From NCBI GenBank assembly GCA_024644285.1, contig JAHELH010000008.1, forward strand, positions 1-21,707: a stretch of 21,707 bases of DNA, written 5' to 3'. Shown piece after piece: positions 14,442 to 21,707 of the stretch. This DNA is from Paracoccaceae bacterium. Its GTDB lineage: Bacteria; Pseudomonadota; Alphaproteobacteria; Rhodobacterales; Rhodobacteraceae. Position 1 is the first letter of the stretch. Each line of letters opens with the position of its first letter. A model generated the notes under the pieces. That model was not told where the DNA came from. It saw only the letters and a program-made list of their open reading frames with translations, and did no database searches. The position numbers and the translations under genes were made by a program.

Positions 14442-15539
14442 TTGGGCGCCTATATCCTTAGACGGCTGTTGCTGGTGATTCCGACGCTGATCGGGATCAT
14501 GATCGTGAACTTCACCCTCACCCAGTTCGTTCCGGGCGGCCCGATCGAACAGATCATCGCCCGGATGGAGGGCTCGGGCGACGTGTTCCAGGGTATTTCC
14601 GGCGGCGGCAGCGAGACACTGGGTGCCCAGGACTTTGACAGCGGCGGCGCCAACGAGCGTTATGTCGGATCGCGCGGGCTGCCGCCCGATTTTATCGAGC
14701 AGCTCGAAAGGGAATTCGGGTTCGACAAGCCGCCGCTCGAGCGCTTCCTGAACATGATGTGGAACTACATCCAGTTCGATTTCGGCGAGAGCTATTTCCG
14801 CTCGATCGGCGTGCTCGAACTGGTGCTGGAGAAGATGCCGGTGTCGCTGACGCTCGGGCTCTGGTCGACGCTGATCGCCTACATGATCTCGATTCCTCTT
14901 GGCGTCCGCAAGGCAGTGAAGGACGGCACGGCGTTCGACGCCTGGACCTCGACCGCGATCATCGTCGGCTACGCGATTCCCGGATTCCTGTTTGCGATTT
15001 TGCTGCTGGTGCTGTTCGCGGGCGGATCGTATTTCCGCATCTTCCCCTTGCGCGGCCTGGTGTCGGACAATTTCGAAGAGCTGAGCATGCTGGGCAAGGT
15101 GGCGGATTATTTCTGGCACATCACGCTGCCTGTGCTGGCCTCGACGATCAGCAGCTTCGCCACCCTGACCATGCTGACCAAGAACAGCTTCCTGGACGAG
15201 ATCAAGAAGCAGTATGTCATCACCGCCAAGGCCAAGGGCCTTAGCGAGCGCCGCGTGCTTTACGGTCACGTCTTCCGAAATGCGATGCTGATCGTCATCG
15301 CCGGCTTCCCCGCGCTGTTCATCAGCGTCTTCTTCGGCTCGTCCATCATTATCGAGACGATATTCTCGCTGGACGGGCTCGGGCGGCTGGGTTTCGAGGC
15401 CGCGGTGGCACGCGATTATCCGGTGATCTTCGGGACACTCTTCTTCTTCGGGCTCATCGGTCTGGTCGTGGGAATCCTGAGCGACCTAATGTACGTCTTC
15501 GTCGATCCGCGCATCGACTTCGAAACGCGGGAGGGGTGA
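14442..15539 (+). CDS. yejB: peptide ABC transporter permease, YejB-type
   Basis: Inner-membrane permease of the Dpp/Opp family. The product has 365 residues (E. coli YejB has 364), starting LGAYILRRLLLVIPTLIGIM with the N-terminal membrane helix. A periplasmic loop (about 45-120) precedes the permease core, and the ATPase-contact loop EIKKQYVITAKAKGLSERRVLYG lies at 253-275. There is no ATG at the expected place; the frame begins at TTG (14442), 20 nt after the yejA stop and just behind GGGGCGGGCAGG. The reading frame extends far upstream inside yejA but that part is not protein-like. It is followed by yejE after 3 nt. Confidence 0.9.
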   Translation: MGAYILRRLLLVIPTLIGIMIVNFTLTQFVPGGPIEQIIARMEGSGDVFQGISGGGSETLGAQDFDSGGANERYVGSRGLPPDFIEQLEREFGFDKPPLERFLNMMWNYIQFDFGESYFRSIGVLELVLEKMPVSLTLGLWSTLIAYMISIPLGVRKAVKDGTAFDAWTSTAIIVGYAIPGFLFAILLLVLFAGGSYFRIFPLRGLVSDNFEELSMLGKVADYFWHITLPVLASTISSFATLTMLTKNSFLDEIKKQYVITAKAKGLSERRVLYGHVFRNAMLIVIAGFPALFISVFFGSSIIIETIFSLDGLGRLGFEAAVARDYPVIFGTLFFFGLIGLVVGILSDLMYVFVDPRIDFETREG

Positions 15540-15542
15540 AAC

Positions 15543-16769
15543 ATGGCTGCGCCAGATACCTATCGCCCCGATCCGCGTCCCGACCAGAAGCCCGAACCAC
15601 GGCCTGAACCGACCCCGGGCGATCCTGGGGCCCCGATCCCGCCGCCGCCGCGGCGCGGACGCTTCACGCTGTCGCCGCTCAATCAGCGACGCTGGCGCAA
15701 CTTCACCCGCAATCGCCGCGCCTATTGGTCGCTGATCGTTCTCTCGGTGCTGTTCGGGCTGTCGATGCTGGCCGAACTGATCGCCAACGACAAGCCGATC
15801 CTGGTGCAGTATCGCGGCGGCTATTACCTTCCGATCGTGAAATTCTACTCCGAGACGACCTTCGGCGGAGATTTCCAGACCGAGGCGGTCTATTCCGACA
15901 TCGAGGTGCAGTGCCTGATCGTTTCCGGCGGTCTTGAAACGTGCTTCGACGACCCCGACGGCGTCATCGCGGATGCAGAGGACGGCGTGGTCGACGGCGA
16001 GGAGATAGAGAAGGGCTGGGTACTGTGGCCGCCAATTCCGTATTCTTACCGAACGATCTCGGATATCCAGGGAGCCGCGCCTTCGCCCCCGGACGACAAC
16101 CACATCCTCGGCACGGACGACACGGCGCGCGACGTGGCGGCGCGCGTGATCTACGGCTTCCGTCTGTCCATCGTATTCGCGCTTATCGTGACGGCTTTTG
16201 CCAGTTTCCTCGGCATCATCGCCGGTGCGGTGCAGGGCTTTTTCGGCGGCTGGCTCGACCTGATCTTTCAGCGGGTGATCGAGATCTGGGTGGCGATACC
16301 GTCGCTTTACGTGATCATCATCATGTTCGCAATTCTGGGGCGAAGTTTCTGGCTTCTGGTCATATTGACCTCTCTGTTCAGTTGGCCTGCGCTGGTCGGC
16401 GTTGTGCGTGCGGAATTCCTGCGGGCACGCAACTTCGAATACATTCGCGCGGCCAAGGCACTGGGCGTGTCGAACCGGACCATCATGTTCCGGCACATGC
16501 TGCCTAACGCGATGGTCGCTACCCTGACCCTGCTGCCTTTCCTTATCACCAACTCCATCGGTATGCTCGCCGCCCTGGATTTTCTGGGCTTCGGCCTGCC
16601 GTCGTCGGCGCCAAGCCTGGGCGAGTTGACGTTGCAGGCCAAGGCAAACCTCGAGGCGCCCTGGCTGGGGTTCACCGCCTTCTTTACGTTCGCCATCATG
16701 CTGTCGCTGCTGATCTTCATCTTCGAGGGTGTCCGCGACGCCTTTGACCCAAGAAAGACGTTCCAATGA
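15543..16769 (+). CDS. yejE: peptide ABC transporter permease, YejE-type
   Basis: Second membrane permease of the importer, 408 residues against about 341 in E. coli. A cytoplasmic Pro-rich tail (1-40) precedes the first membrane helix (about 61-81). The periplasmic loop includes PPIPYSYRTISD at 163-174, and the LGTDDTARDV motif sits just before the permease core. The EAA-type coupling loop FEYIRAAKALGVSNRTIMFRH comes late. Compared with the E. coli protein, the periplasmic loop carries an acidic insertion (about 121-157) with two cysteines, 124 and 134. Its stop overlaps the yejF start by 4 bp (ATGA), coupling their translation. Confidence 0.93.
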   Translation: MAAPDTYRPDPRPDQKPEPRPEPTPGDPGAPIPPPPRRGRFTLSPLNQRRWRNFTRNRRAYWSLIVLSVLFGLSMLAELIANDKPILVQYRGGYYLPIVKFYSETTFGGDFQTEAVYSDIEVQCLIVSGGLETCFDDPDGVIADAEDGVVDGEEIEKGWVLWPPIPYSYRTISDIQGAAPSPPDDNHILGTDDTARDVAARVIYGFRLSIVFALIVTAFASFLGIIAGAVQGFFGGWLDLIFQRVIEIWVAIPSLYVIIIMFAILGRSFWLLVILTSLFSWPALVGVVRAEFLRARNFEYIRAAKALGVSNRTIMFRHMLPNAMVATLTLLPFLITNSIGMLAALDFLGFGLPSSAPSLGELTLQAKANLEAPWLGFTAFFTFAIMLSLLIFIFEGVRDAFDPRKTFQ

Positions 16770-18376
16770 GCGCCGCGCTGGACGTCAAGGATCTGAGCGT
16801 CACGTTCACCCAGGACGGCAAGACTGTCCACGCGGTCAACCGGGTGTCGTTCCATGTCGGCCGCGGCGAGACGGTGGCGCTGGTTGGCGAGTCCGGTTCC
16901 GGCAAGTCGGTGACGGCGCTGAGCACCGTCTCCCTGCTGCCAGAAAGCGCGACGATCACCGGCTCGATCACCTACGAGGGCGCGCAGATGGTGGGAGCGT
17001 CCGAGGCGGAGTTGATGCGCGTGCGCGGCAACGACATCAGTTTCGTGTTCCAGGAGCCGATGACCTCGCTGAACCCCCTGCACACGCTGGAAAAGCAGAT
17101 CATGGAAAGCCTGTCGCTGCACCAGGGACTGACGGGCGACGCGGCGCGGGCGCGCATTATCGAGCTGTTGAACAAGGTTGGCATTCGCGACCCGGAAAGC
17201 CGTCTGAAGGCCTATCCGCACGAATTGTCGGGCGGGCAGCGGCAGCGGGTGATGATCGCTATGGCCCTGGCCAACGGACCAGAGCTCTTGATTGCGGACG
17301 AACCCACGACCGCCTTGGATGTCACGATCCAGGCGCAGATTCTCAAGTTGCTTTACGAGTTGAAGCAAACCGAGGACATGAGCCTGCTGTTCATCACCCA
17401 CGATCTGAGCATCGTTCGCAAGATCGCCGACCGGGTTTGCGTGATGCAGCACGGCGAGATCGTGGAACAGGGAACCACCGAGGAAATCTTCGAGAATCCC
17501 CAGCACGCCTATACCCGAATGCTTCTGAACGCCGAGACGGCCGGCGAACCGGGGCCGGTACCAGACAGCGCGGAAGAGGTGGCACGCACCGAGGAACTGA
17601 GGATCTGGTTCCCGATCCACAAGGGCCTGCTGCGCCGGGTGGTGGGGCACATCAAGGCGGTAAACAACGCCACGATTTCGGTTCGAGCGGGCGAGACCCT
17701 GGGAATCGTCGGCGAAAGCGGATCGGGTAAGACGACGTTGGCATTGGCGATCATGCGGCTGATTTCGTCCGACGGTCCGATCTACTTCATGGGCGACGGC
17801 ATTCACAAGCGCCGCGGCAAATCGATGCGGCCGCTACGGCGGCATATGCAGATCGTGTTTCAGGACCCCTATGGTTCGCTAAGTCCGAGGATGACCGTCG
17901 AGGAGATCATCGCGGAAGGGCTGACGGTCCATAAGATCGCCGATAACCGGCCGCGGCGCGAACTGGTGGCCGAGACGATGTTGGAAGTGGGGCTCGATCC
18001 GGCCACCATGCACCGCTATCCGCACGAGTTTTCCGGCGGCCAGCGCCAGCGCGTCGCGATTGCGCGGGCGATGATCCTGCGCCCCAAGCTGCTGGTGCTG
18101 GACGAACCTACCTCTGCGCTGGACATGACCGTTCAGGTCCAGATCGTCCAGCTTCTCCGCGATCTGCAGCATAAACACGGACTTGCCTACCTGTTCATCA
18201 GCCACGACCTGAAAGTCGTGCGGGCTCTGAGCCACAAGGTCATCGTGATGAAACAGGGCGATATCGTCGAGGCCGGCCGCGCGGCGGATATCTTCGACAA
18301 CCCGCAGACCGAATACACGCGGCAGCTCATGGCGGCGGCCTTCGATCTGGAAACGGTGGGCGACGCCGTCGCCTGA
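16766..18376 (+). CDS. yejF: peptide ABC transporter ATP-binding protein, dual-domain YejF-type
   Basis: A 536-residue fused ATPase carrying both nucleotide-binding domains of the importer. Domain 1 has Walker A GESGSGKS at 41-48, signature LSGGQ at 154-158 and Walker B LLIADEP at 174-180. Domain 2 has Walker A GESGSGKTT at 316-324, signature FSGGQ at 422-426 and Walker B LLVLDEP at 442-448. Both sites look intact, with H-loop histidines in FITHD and FISHD. The start overlaps yejE by 4 bp. It is the last gene of the operon and stops 3 nt short of the oppositely oriented carboxypeptidase gene, leaving no room for a separate terminator. Confidence 0.95.
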   Translation: MSAALDVKDLSVTFTQDGKTVHAVNRVSFHVGRGETVALVGESGSGKSVTALSTVSLLPESATITGSITYEGAQMVGASEAELMRVRGNDISFVFQEPMTSLNPLHTLEKQIMESLSLHQGLTGDAARARIIELLNKVGIRDPESRLKAYPHELSGGQRQRVMIAMALANGPELLIADEPTTALDVTIQAQILKLLYELKQTEDMSLLFITHDLSIVRKIADRVCVMQHGEIVEQGTTEEIFENPQHAYTRMLLNAETAGEPGPVPDSAEEVARTEELRIWFPIHKGLLRRVVGHIKAVNNATISVRAGETLGIVGESGSGKTTLALAIMRLISSDGPIYFMGDGIHKRRGKSMRPLRRHMQIVFQDPYGSLSPRMTVEEIIAEGLTVHKIADNRPRRELVAETMLEVGLDPATMHRYPHEFSGGQRQRVAIARAMILRPKLLVLDEPTSALDMTVQVQIVQLLRDLQHKHGLAYLFISHDLKVVRALSHKVIVMKQGDIVEAGRAADIFDNPQTEYTRQLMAAAFDLETVGDAVA

Positions 18377-18379
18377 GGC

Positions 18380-19879
18380 TTAGGTCGGGCCCAGCGTCGT
18401 GCAGACAATGTTGCGCGCCTGCAGGCGGCGGCACGCGCGCTCGGCGCCTTCCTTGGTCAGCCCGACGAAATTCGCGTCATGCCCGCGGCTGGTACTGGCG
18501 ACCTTGCGCAAGGCCGATCCCAGCGAATCGATCTCTGCAAGCGCGGTTTTCAAAAGCATCCGTTCCGCCTGGTAGTGTGAGGTGTAGCGACCCACATTGA
18601 TGCCCCAGTGGCGGTCGCCCGATGTGGACAGGCGCGTCACCACGATCGGCTCGGGGCTGATCTCGGGGGCGGTGGAGGCGAATGTGATCTGTTCCGGCCG
18701 AGGCTCCGGCACGATGGCGGCCAATGCCGGCTCTGCGCTGGCGGACTCAGGTTTCTGGCTCGTGGACGCTACGACCTCTACCGTTTCCGGACGGATCACC
18801 GGAACTGGCGCAGCCTTGACCGGGGCCGCAGCGGGATTGTCCGGTTGCACCTGCACCGCTGTCACCGCCTCCTCGATGGTCTCGGCCATCGCGACCAGCA
18901 ATTCGGTGGGCGGTTCTTCCGGATTGCGCCCGGGGCGCGGCACCGGCAGCGGGCTTGTCCTGACCGCGCGTATCACTCGCACGATCTTGCCTGGCGCCGG
19001 TTGGCCGCCGGCCACGGCTTCGGGTGCATAGCTCGGCTTTTCCGGGACGCGCAGCGGTGCGTTGGACGGAGCCTTGCGGAAGCCATAGTCGAGCAACTCG
19101 GCCACCTTGGCGTTGCGCTGCGCGGTAGAGCGGCCACCGAACATCGTGGCAATGATCCGCTCTCTGCCGCGCTCGGCGGATGCGACAAGGTTGAATCCGG
19201 CCGCGCGGGTATATCCCGTCTTGATCCCGTCGGCTCCCTTGTAGGCGGCCAGAAAGCGGCGGTTCGTGTTCGAAACCTCGCGCACGCCGGCATGGGTCGA
19301 TACGCGCGAAAACAGGTTGTAGTACTCGGGGTAGTCGTAAAGCAGGTGCCGGCCCATGATCGTCATGTCGCGCGCCGTCGACAGGTGACCGCTTTCAGTC
19401 AGGCCGTGCGCGTTCTTGAAGGTCGTCCGCGTCATCCCCAAAGCCTTGGCCGTGCGGTTCATCCGGCGGGCGAATGCGGCCTCCGAGCCCGAGACGGCTT
19501 CGGCCAGCGCGGTGGCGGCGTCATTCGCCGATTTCACCGCCGCGGCACGCACGAGGTAGCGCAGCTTGATTCGCTGACCGGGCTTCAGCCCGAGCTTTGA
19601 GGGTTGTTCCGAAGCGGCCTTCTTGGAAATCTGGACGGTCTTGTCGAGGTTGATCTCGCCGCGCTTGACCGCTTCGAACACCACGTAGAGCGTCATCATC
19701 TTGGTCAGCGAAGCCGGGTGAAGGCGCGTATCGGCATTTTCGGCAAGAAGCACCTTGCCGGTGCGGGCATCCATGACCATCGCGGCATAGGGCGCGGCAA
19801 GAAGCGTCCCCGAGGACCACAAAACCAAGATCGAAACGATTAACCCAAGGCGGGTCCACTGTCCCAGACGCGTATTCAC
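18380..19879 (-). CDS. D-alanyl-D-alanine carboxypeptidase (PBP5/6-like) with SPOR domain
   Basis: A 499-residue low-molecular-mass penicillin-binding protein that trims the terminal D-Ala from peptidoglycan stem peptides in the periplasm. A signal/anchor helix (about 11-29) precedes the S11 peptidase domain with SLTK at 57-60, SAN at 117-119 and KTG at 220-222. A Pro-rich linker (about 270-420) leads to a C-terminal SPOR-like domain (about 423-499), which in other proteins binds denuded septal glycan. This suggests division-site localisation. The start is GTG, with AGGA 7 nt upstream. It replaces the usual PBP5 C-terminal amphipathic anchor arrangement. Confidence 0.92.
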   Translation of the reverse strand: MNTRLGQWTRLGLIVSILVLWSSGTLLAAPYAAMVMDARTGKVLLAENADTRLHPASLTKMMTLYVVFEAVKRGEINLDKTVQISKKAASEQPSKLGLKPGQRIKLRYLVRAAAVKSANDAATALAEAVSGSEAAFARRMNRTAKALGMTRTTFKNAHGLTESGHLSTARDMTIMGRHLLYDYPEYYNLFSRVSTHAGVREVSNTNRRFLAAYKGADGIKTGYTRAAGFNLVASAERGRERIIATMFGGRSTAQRNAKVAELLDYGFRKAPSNAPLRVPEKPSYAPEAVAGGQPAPGKIVRVIRAVRTSPLPVPRPGRNPEEPPTELLVAMAETIEEAVTAVQVQPDNPAAAPVKAAPVPVIRPETVEVVASTSQKPESASAEPALAAIVPEPRPEQITFASTAPEISPEPIVVTRLSTSGDRHWGINVGRYTSHYQAERMLLKTALAEIDSLGSALRKVASTSRGHDANFVGLTKEGAERACRRLQARNIVCTTLGPT

Positions 19880-19952
19880 GTCGCTGTCCTACTCTGCCTC
19901 AATGCGTCCGGACTTGGCGTCCGTGACATATTGCCCGAAGGCTAACACAGCA

Positions 19953-19966
19953 TTTCGGATCCGAAA
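19953..19966. promoter_or_regulatory. 14-bp perfect palindrome upstream of the carboxypeptidase gene
   Basis: TTTCGGATCCGAAA lies 74 nt upstream of the GTG start, in the 200-bp gap after the HAD gene, where the promoter must sit. The symmetry and location fit a dimeric repressor site, but I recognise no regulator for it. The TATAAA on the minus strand nearby (about 19973-19978) could be a -10 box and has no good -35 partner. Confidence 0.4.
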
Positions 19967-20079
19967 ACAGTTTATATTCAACGGCTTTCAGAAAGTTGTT
20001 TTGCTGCCCTGCAACATGTTGGGGCGAATCCGGCAGGCCTTCGCAAAATAGGTCAATGTGGCAGGATTAAGGCGCGGGG

Positions 20080-20781
20080 CTACCCGATTTCCGCGACCAG
20101 ATCGGGCAGTGCGCCGAGATGCGCCAGTTCGCGGAAGCGGTCGTGGCCGGTGGGCGGAGGCGCGTGTTCCAGCGCCCATTCAAGCCCGTGGGGCACGTAG
20201 ACGCCCCAACCTCCCGCCTCGATCACCGGCACGACGTCGGATTTCATCGAATTGCCGACCATAAGCGCCCGGCCCGGACCGTCGCCGTGACGCTGGAAGA
20301 TGGTCCGATAGATGTCGGGCGTCTTTTGCGACACGATCTCGACCCCGTCGAACAAGTCGCCCAGCCCCGATTGCGCCAACTTGCGCTCCTGATCCAGGAG
20401 ATCGCCCTTGGTGATCAGCAGCACGGTGTAGTCGCCTGCCACCGCCTCGACCGCGTCGCGGGCGTGTGGAAGCAACTCAATGGGATGGCGCAGCATCTCT
20501 TGTCCGGCTTCGATCAGTTCGCGGATCACACGCGCCGGGACCCGGTCTTCGGTGACCTCGATCGCGGTCTCGATCATCGACAGCGTGAACCCCTTAATGC
20601 CGAACCCGTAATGGCCGATGTTGCGGCGCTCGGCGGCCAGCAGACGTTCTTCGAGATGATCCTTCTCGGCAAAATCCCCGAGTAGCTCGGCGAATCGCTC
20701 TTGGGTGATGCGGAAGAACTGCTCGTTCTGCCAGAGCGTGTCATCGGCGTCGAAGCCTATTGCCGTTAGCCTTGCCGACAT
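20080..20781 (-). CDS. HAD-superfamily hydrolase
   Basis: A 233-residue haloacid-dehalogenase-like phosphatase. Motif I is FDADDTLW (nucleophile Asp11, acid Asp13), motif II is LLITKGD with Thr124, the motif III lysine is probably Lys153 and motif IV is VGNSMKSDVVP at 175-185. A helical cap domain (about 18-100) follows motif I, as in subclass I phosphatases such as phosphoglycolate phosphatase or 5'-nucleotidase YjjG. The substrate cannot be read from the sequence. The ATG at 20781 follows AAAGGCG. The frame remains open well upstream, antisense to clpS, and that part is rejected. It is divergent from clpS. Confidence 0.9.
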   Translation of the reverse strand: MSARLTAIGFDADDTLWQNEQFFRITQERFAELLGDFAEKDHLEERLLAAERRNIGHYGFGIKGFTLSMIETAIEVTEDRVPARVIRELIEAGQEMLRHPIELLPHARDAVEAVAGDYTVLLITKGDLLDQERKLAQSGLGDLFDGVEIVSQKTPDIYRTIFQRHGDGPGRALMVGNSMKSDVVPVIEAGGWGVYVPHGLEWALEHAPPPTGHDRFRELAHLGALPDLVAEIG

Positions 20782-20840
20782 GGAACGCCTTTCGCTGCCT
20801 GCACCGCCAGAGATTCGCGCCGGATGGTCCGGCGGCCCCC

Positions 20841-20868
20841 TTTTCACGCGGGAACCAGACCTTATATA
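20841..20868 (+). promoter_or_regulatory. candidate clpS promoter
   Basis: TTTTCA and TATATA are separated by 16 nt, each matching four of six consensus bases. Transcription would begin about 20875, which fits a clpS start at 20911 and a leader of about 36 nt. Confidence 0.4.
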
Positions 20869-20910
20869 GTCGGTCTCGGCCAGCAGATGCAAAACCCGGA
20901 GACACCTCGC

Positions 20911-21252
20911 GTGATCCATTCGCCTGTCAAGATGTCCAACGCCTCGGGCGATGATGACGGCGATACCGGCGTCGTCGTCGAGACCCGGACGAAGACAAAG
21001 CGGCCGCCGCTTTATAAGGTGCTGCTGCTGAACGATGATTTCACGCCGATGGAATTCGTGGTGCACGTGCTCGAGCGCTTCTTCGGCCTGAGCCACGCGC
21101 AGGCGTTCGAGATCATGCTGACGGTGCACAAGAAGGGTGTGGCCGTGGTCGGCGTCTTCGCGTTCGAGATCGCCGAGACCAAGGTCGGCCAGGTGATGGA
21201 TTTCGCCCGCCGCCACCAGCATCCATTGCAATGCACGATGGAAAAGGAATGA
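20911..21252 (+). CDS. clpS: ATP-dependent Clp protease adaptor ClpS
   Basis: Adaptor that delivers N-end-rule substrates to ClpAP. The 113-residue product has a flexible acidic N-terminal extension, then the conserved core PPLYKVLLLNDDFTPMEFVV (32-51), the TVHKKG helix with the N-degron-contacting His73, and FARRHQHPLQCTMEKE at the end. The acidic NDD stretch and Met47 belong to the N-terminal residue pocket. The start is uncertain: GTG 20911 has GGAG 9 nt upstream and suits the candidate promoter, while ATG 20932 (MSNASGDD) lacks a ribosome site and gives 106 residues. ATG 20887 is also possible. The downstream methyltransferase gene follows after 20 nt. Confidence 0.94.
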   Translation: MIHSPVKMSNASGDDDGDTGVVVETRTKTKRPPLYKVLLLNDDFTPMEFVVHVLERFFGLSHAQAFEIMLTVHKKGVAVVGVFAFEIAETKVGQVMDFARRHQHPLQCTMEKE

Positions 21253-21272
21253 GGCCCTGACGGGCTGATCCG

Positions 21273-21707
21273 ATGTCCACCTCACGACTGACCCAGGCCA
21301 TCGAGGATGGCGTGATCGTGCTGCCCGAAACGGGGCGCATCGCGGTTCTTGCGCCCCGCGCGGGAATGGATCTGTCTGCTCTGCCAAGGGACCGGGTGCA
21401 CGTGATCCAGGGGTTTCGCCCCGATCACGATGCATTTGCGGAGGCAGGGTACGATACCGGCACGGCGCCGGACGGGCCCTATTCCGCGGCGCTGGTCTGC
21501 CTGCCGCGCGCCAAGCCGCTTGCGCGCGCGCTTGTCGCGGAGGCGGCGGAGTTGACCGACGGCGGCCAGGTCACTGTCGACGGACAAAAGACCGACGGCG
21601 TCGAGAGCATTCTGAGGGAATGCCGCGCGCGGACCAGGGTCGGTTCCGTCCTGTCCAAGGCGCACGGCAAGCTTTTCGGCTTCAGCGGCGGCGACTTCTT
21701 GGACTGG
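21273..21707 (+). CDS. RsmC-like class I methyltransferase (partial, 3' end beyond window)
   Basis: The first 145 codons of an open frame that runs off the window. The visible N-terminal domain contains the pattern seen in RsmC/RlmG rRNA guanine-N2 methyltransferases: AALVCLPRAKPLARALVAEA (72-91), then VDGQKTDGVESILRECR (102-118), then SVLSKAHGKLFGF. RsmC methylates G1207 of 16S rRNA in E. coli. The SAM-binding motifs would lie past the window end, so the assignment rests on the pre-domain. The ATG has a weak ribosome site. It lies 20 nt after clpS with no terminator between, so the two are likely cotranscribed. Confidence 0.8.
   Translation, partial: MSTSRLTQAIEDGVIVLPETGRIAVLAPRAGMDLSALPRDRVHVIQGFRPDHDAFAEAGYDTGTAPDGPYSAALVCLPRAKPLARALVAEAAELTDGGQVTVDGQKTDGVESILRECRARTRVGSVLSKAHGKLFGFSGGDFLDW

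Noticed and set aside
20782..21435. Upstream extension of the HAD hydrolase frame
   Set aside because: It runs antisense through clpS, while the DADD motif of HAD enzymes normally lies near the N-terminus, as it does from the 20781 start.
1..21707. Mobile elements, CRISPR arrays, tRNA genes or a dedicated defence system
   Set aside because: No transposase, integrase, regularly spaced repeats, tRNA-like cloverleaf or defence-type proteins were found; every sizeable stretch is accounted for by core genes or RNA leaders.

Overview
The window is high-GC alphaproteobacterial chromosome, most like the Rhodobacteraceae/Roseobacter group. The evidence is the character of the proteins (DnaX, ClpS, a membrane-anchored cytochrome c, a YejABEF-type peptide importer, a D,D-carboxypeptidase with a SPOR tail), the codon use, and the neighbourhood itself. 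It is almost entirely core chromosome: I see no insertion sequence, phage gene, CRISPR array, tRNA or rRNA.

Layout. 1-2500 (minus strand): the small SRP RNA gene ffs, a DUF202 membrane protein and dnaX, an arrangement echoing the ffs-dnaX neighbourhood known in other bacteria. 2630-4146 (minus): a compact three-gene unit of an NTF2-like protein, a secreted protein of unknown function and a VTT-like membrane protein. 4331-5800 (minus): a DadA-type FAD amino-acid dehydrogenase behind a tandem glycine riboswitch, with a readable candidate translational switch. 5918-9058 (minus): a winged-helix/SAM methyltransferase and a Tat-exported CpdB-type 2',3'-cyclic phosphodiesterase/3'-nucleotidase. 9243-10841 (plus): NudC NADH pyrophosphatase and a SRPBCC protein. 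10855-11691 (minus): prephenate dehydratase, divergent from a membrane-anchored cytochrome c (plus) that ends in a clear terminator. 12520-18376 (plus): the yejA-yejB-yejE-yejF peptide ABC transporter operon, convergent at 3 nt with a DacC-type D-Ala-D-Ala carboxypeptidase (minus). 20080-20781 (minus): a HAD hydrolase, divergent from clpS (plus), which is followed by a partial RsmC-like methyltransferase cut by the window end.

The two gene-free stretches over 300 nt are both explained by RNA: 2255-2629 holds ffs with its promoter and a hairpin, and 5558-5917 holds the glycine riboswitch, its expression platform and a candidate promoter. The most interesting signal is the riboswitch. The 3' side of its second aptamer can pair with the dadA Shine-Dalgarno region, which predicts that glycine turns translation on and so ties this DadA homologue to glycine use. 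The least understood protein-coding unit is the three-gene set at 2630-4146.
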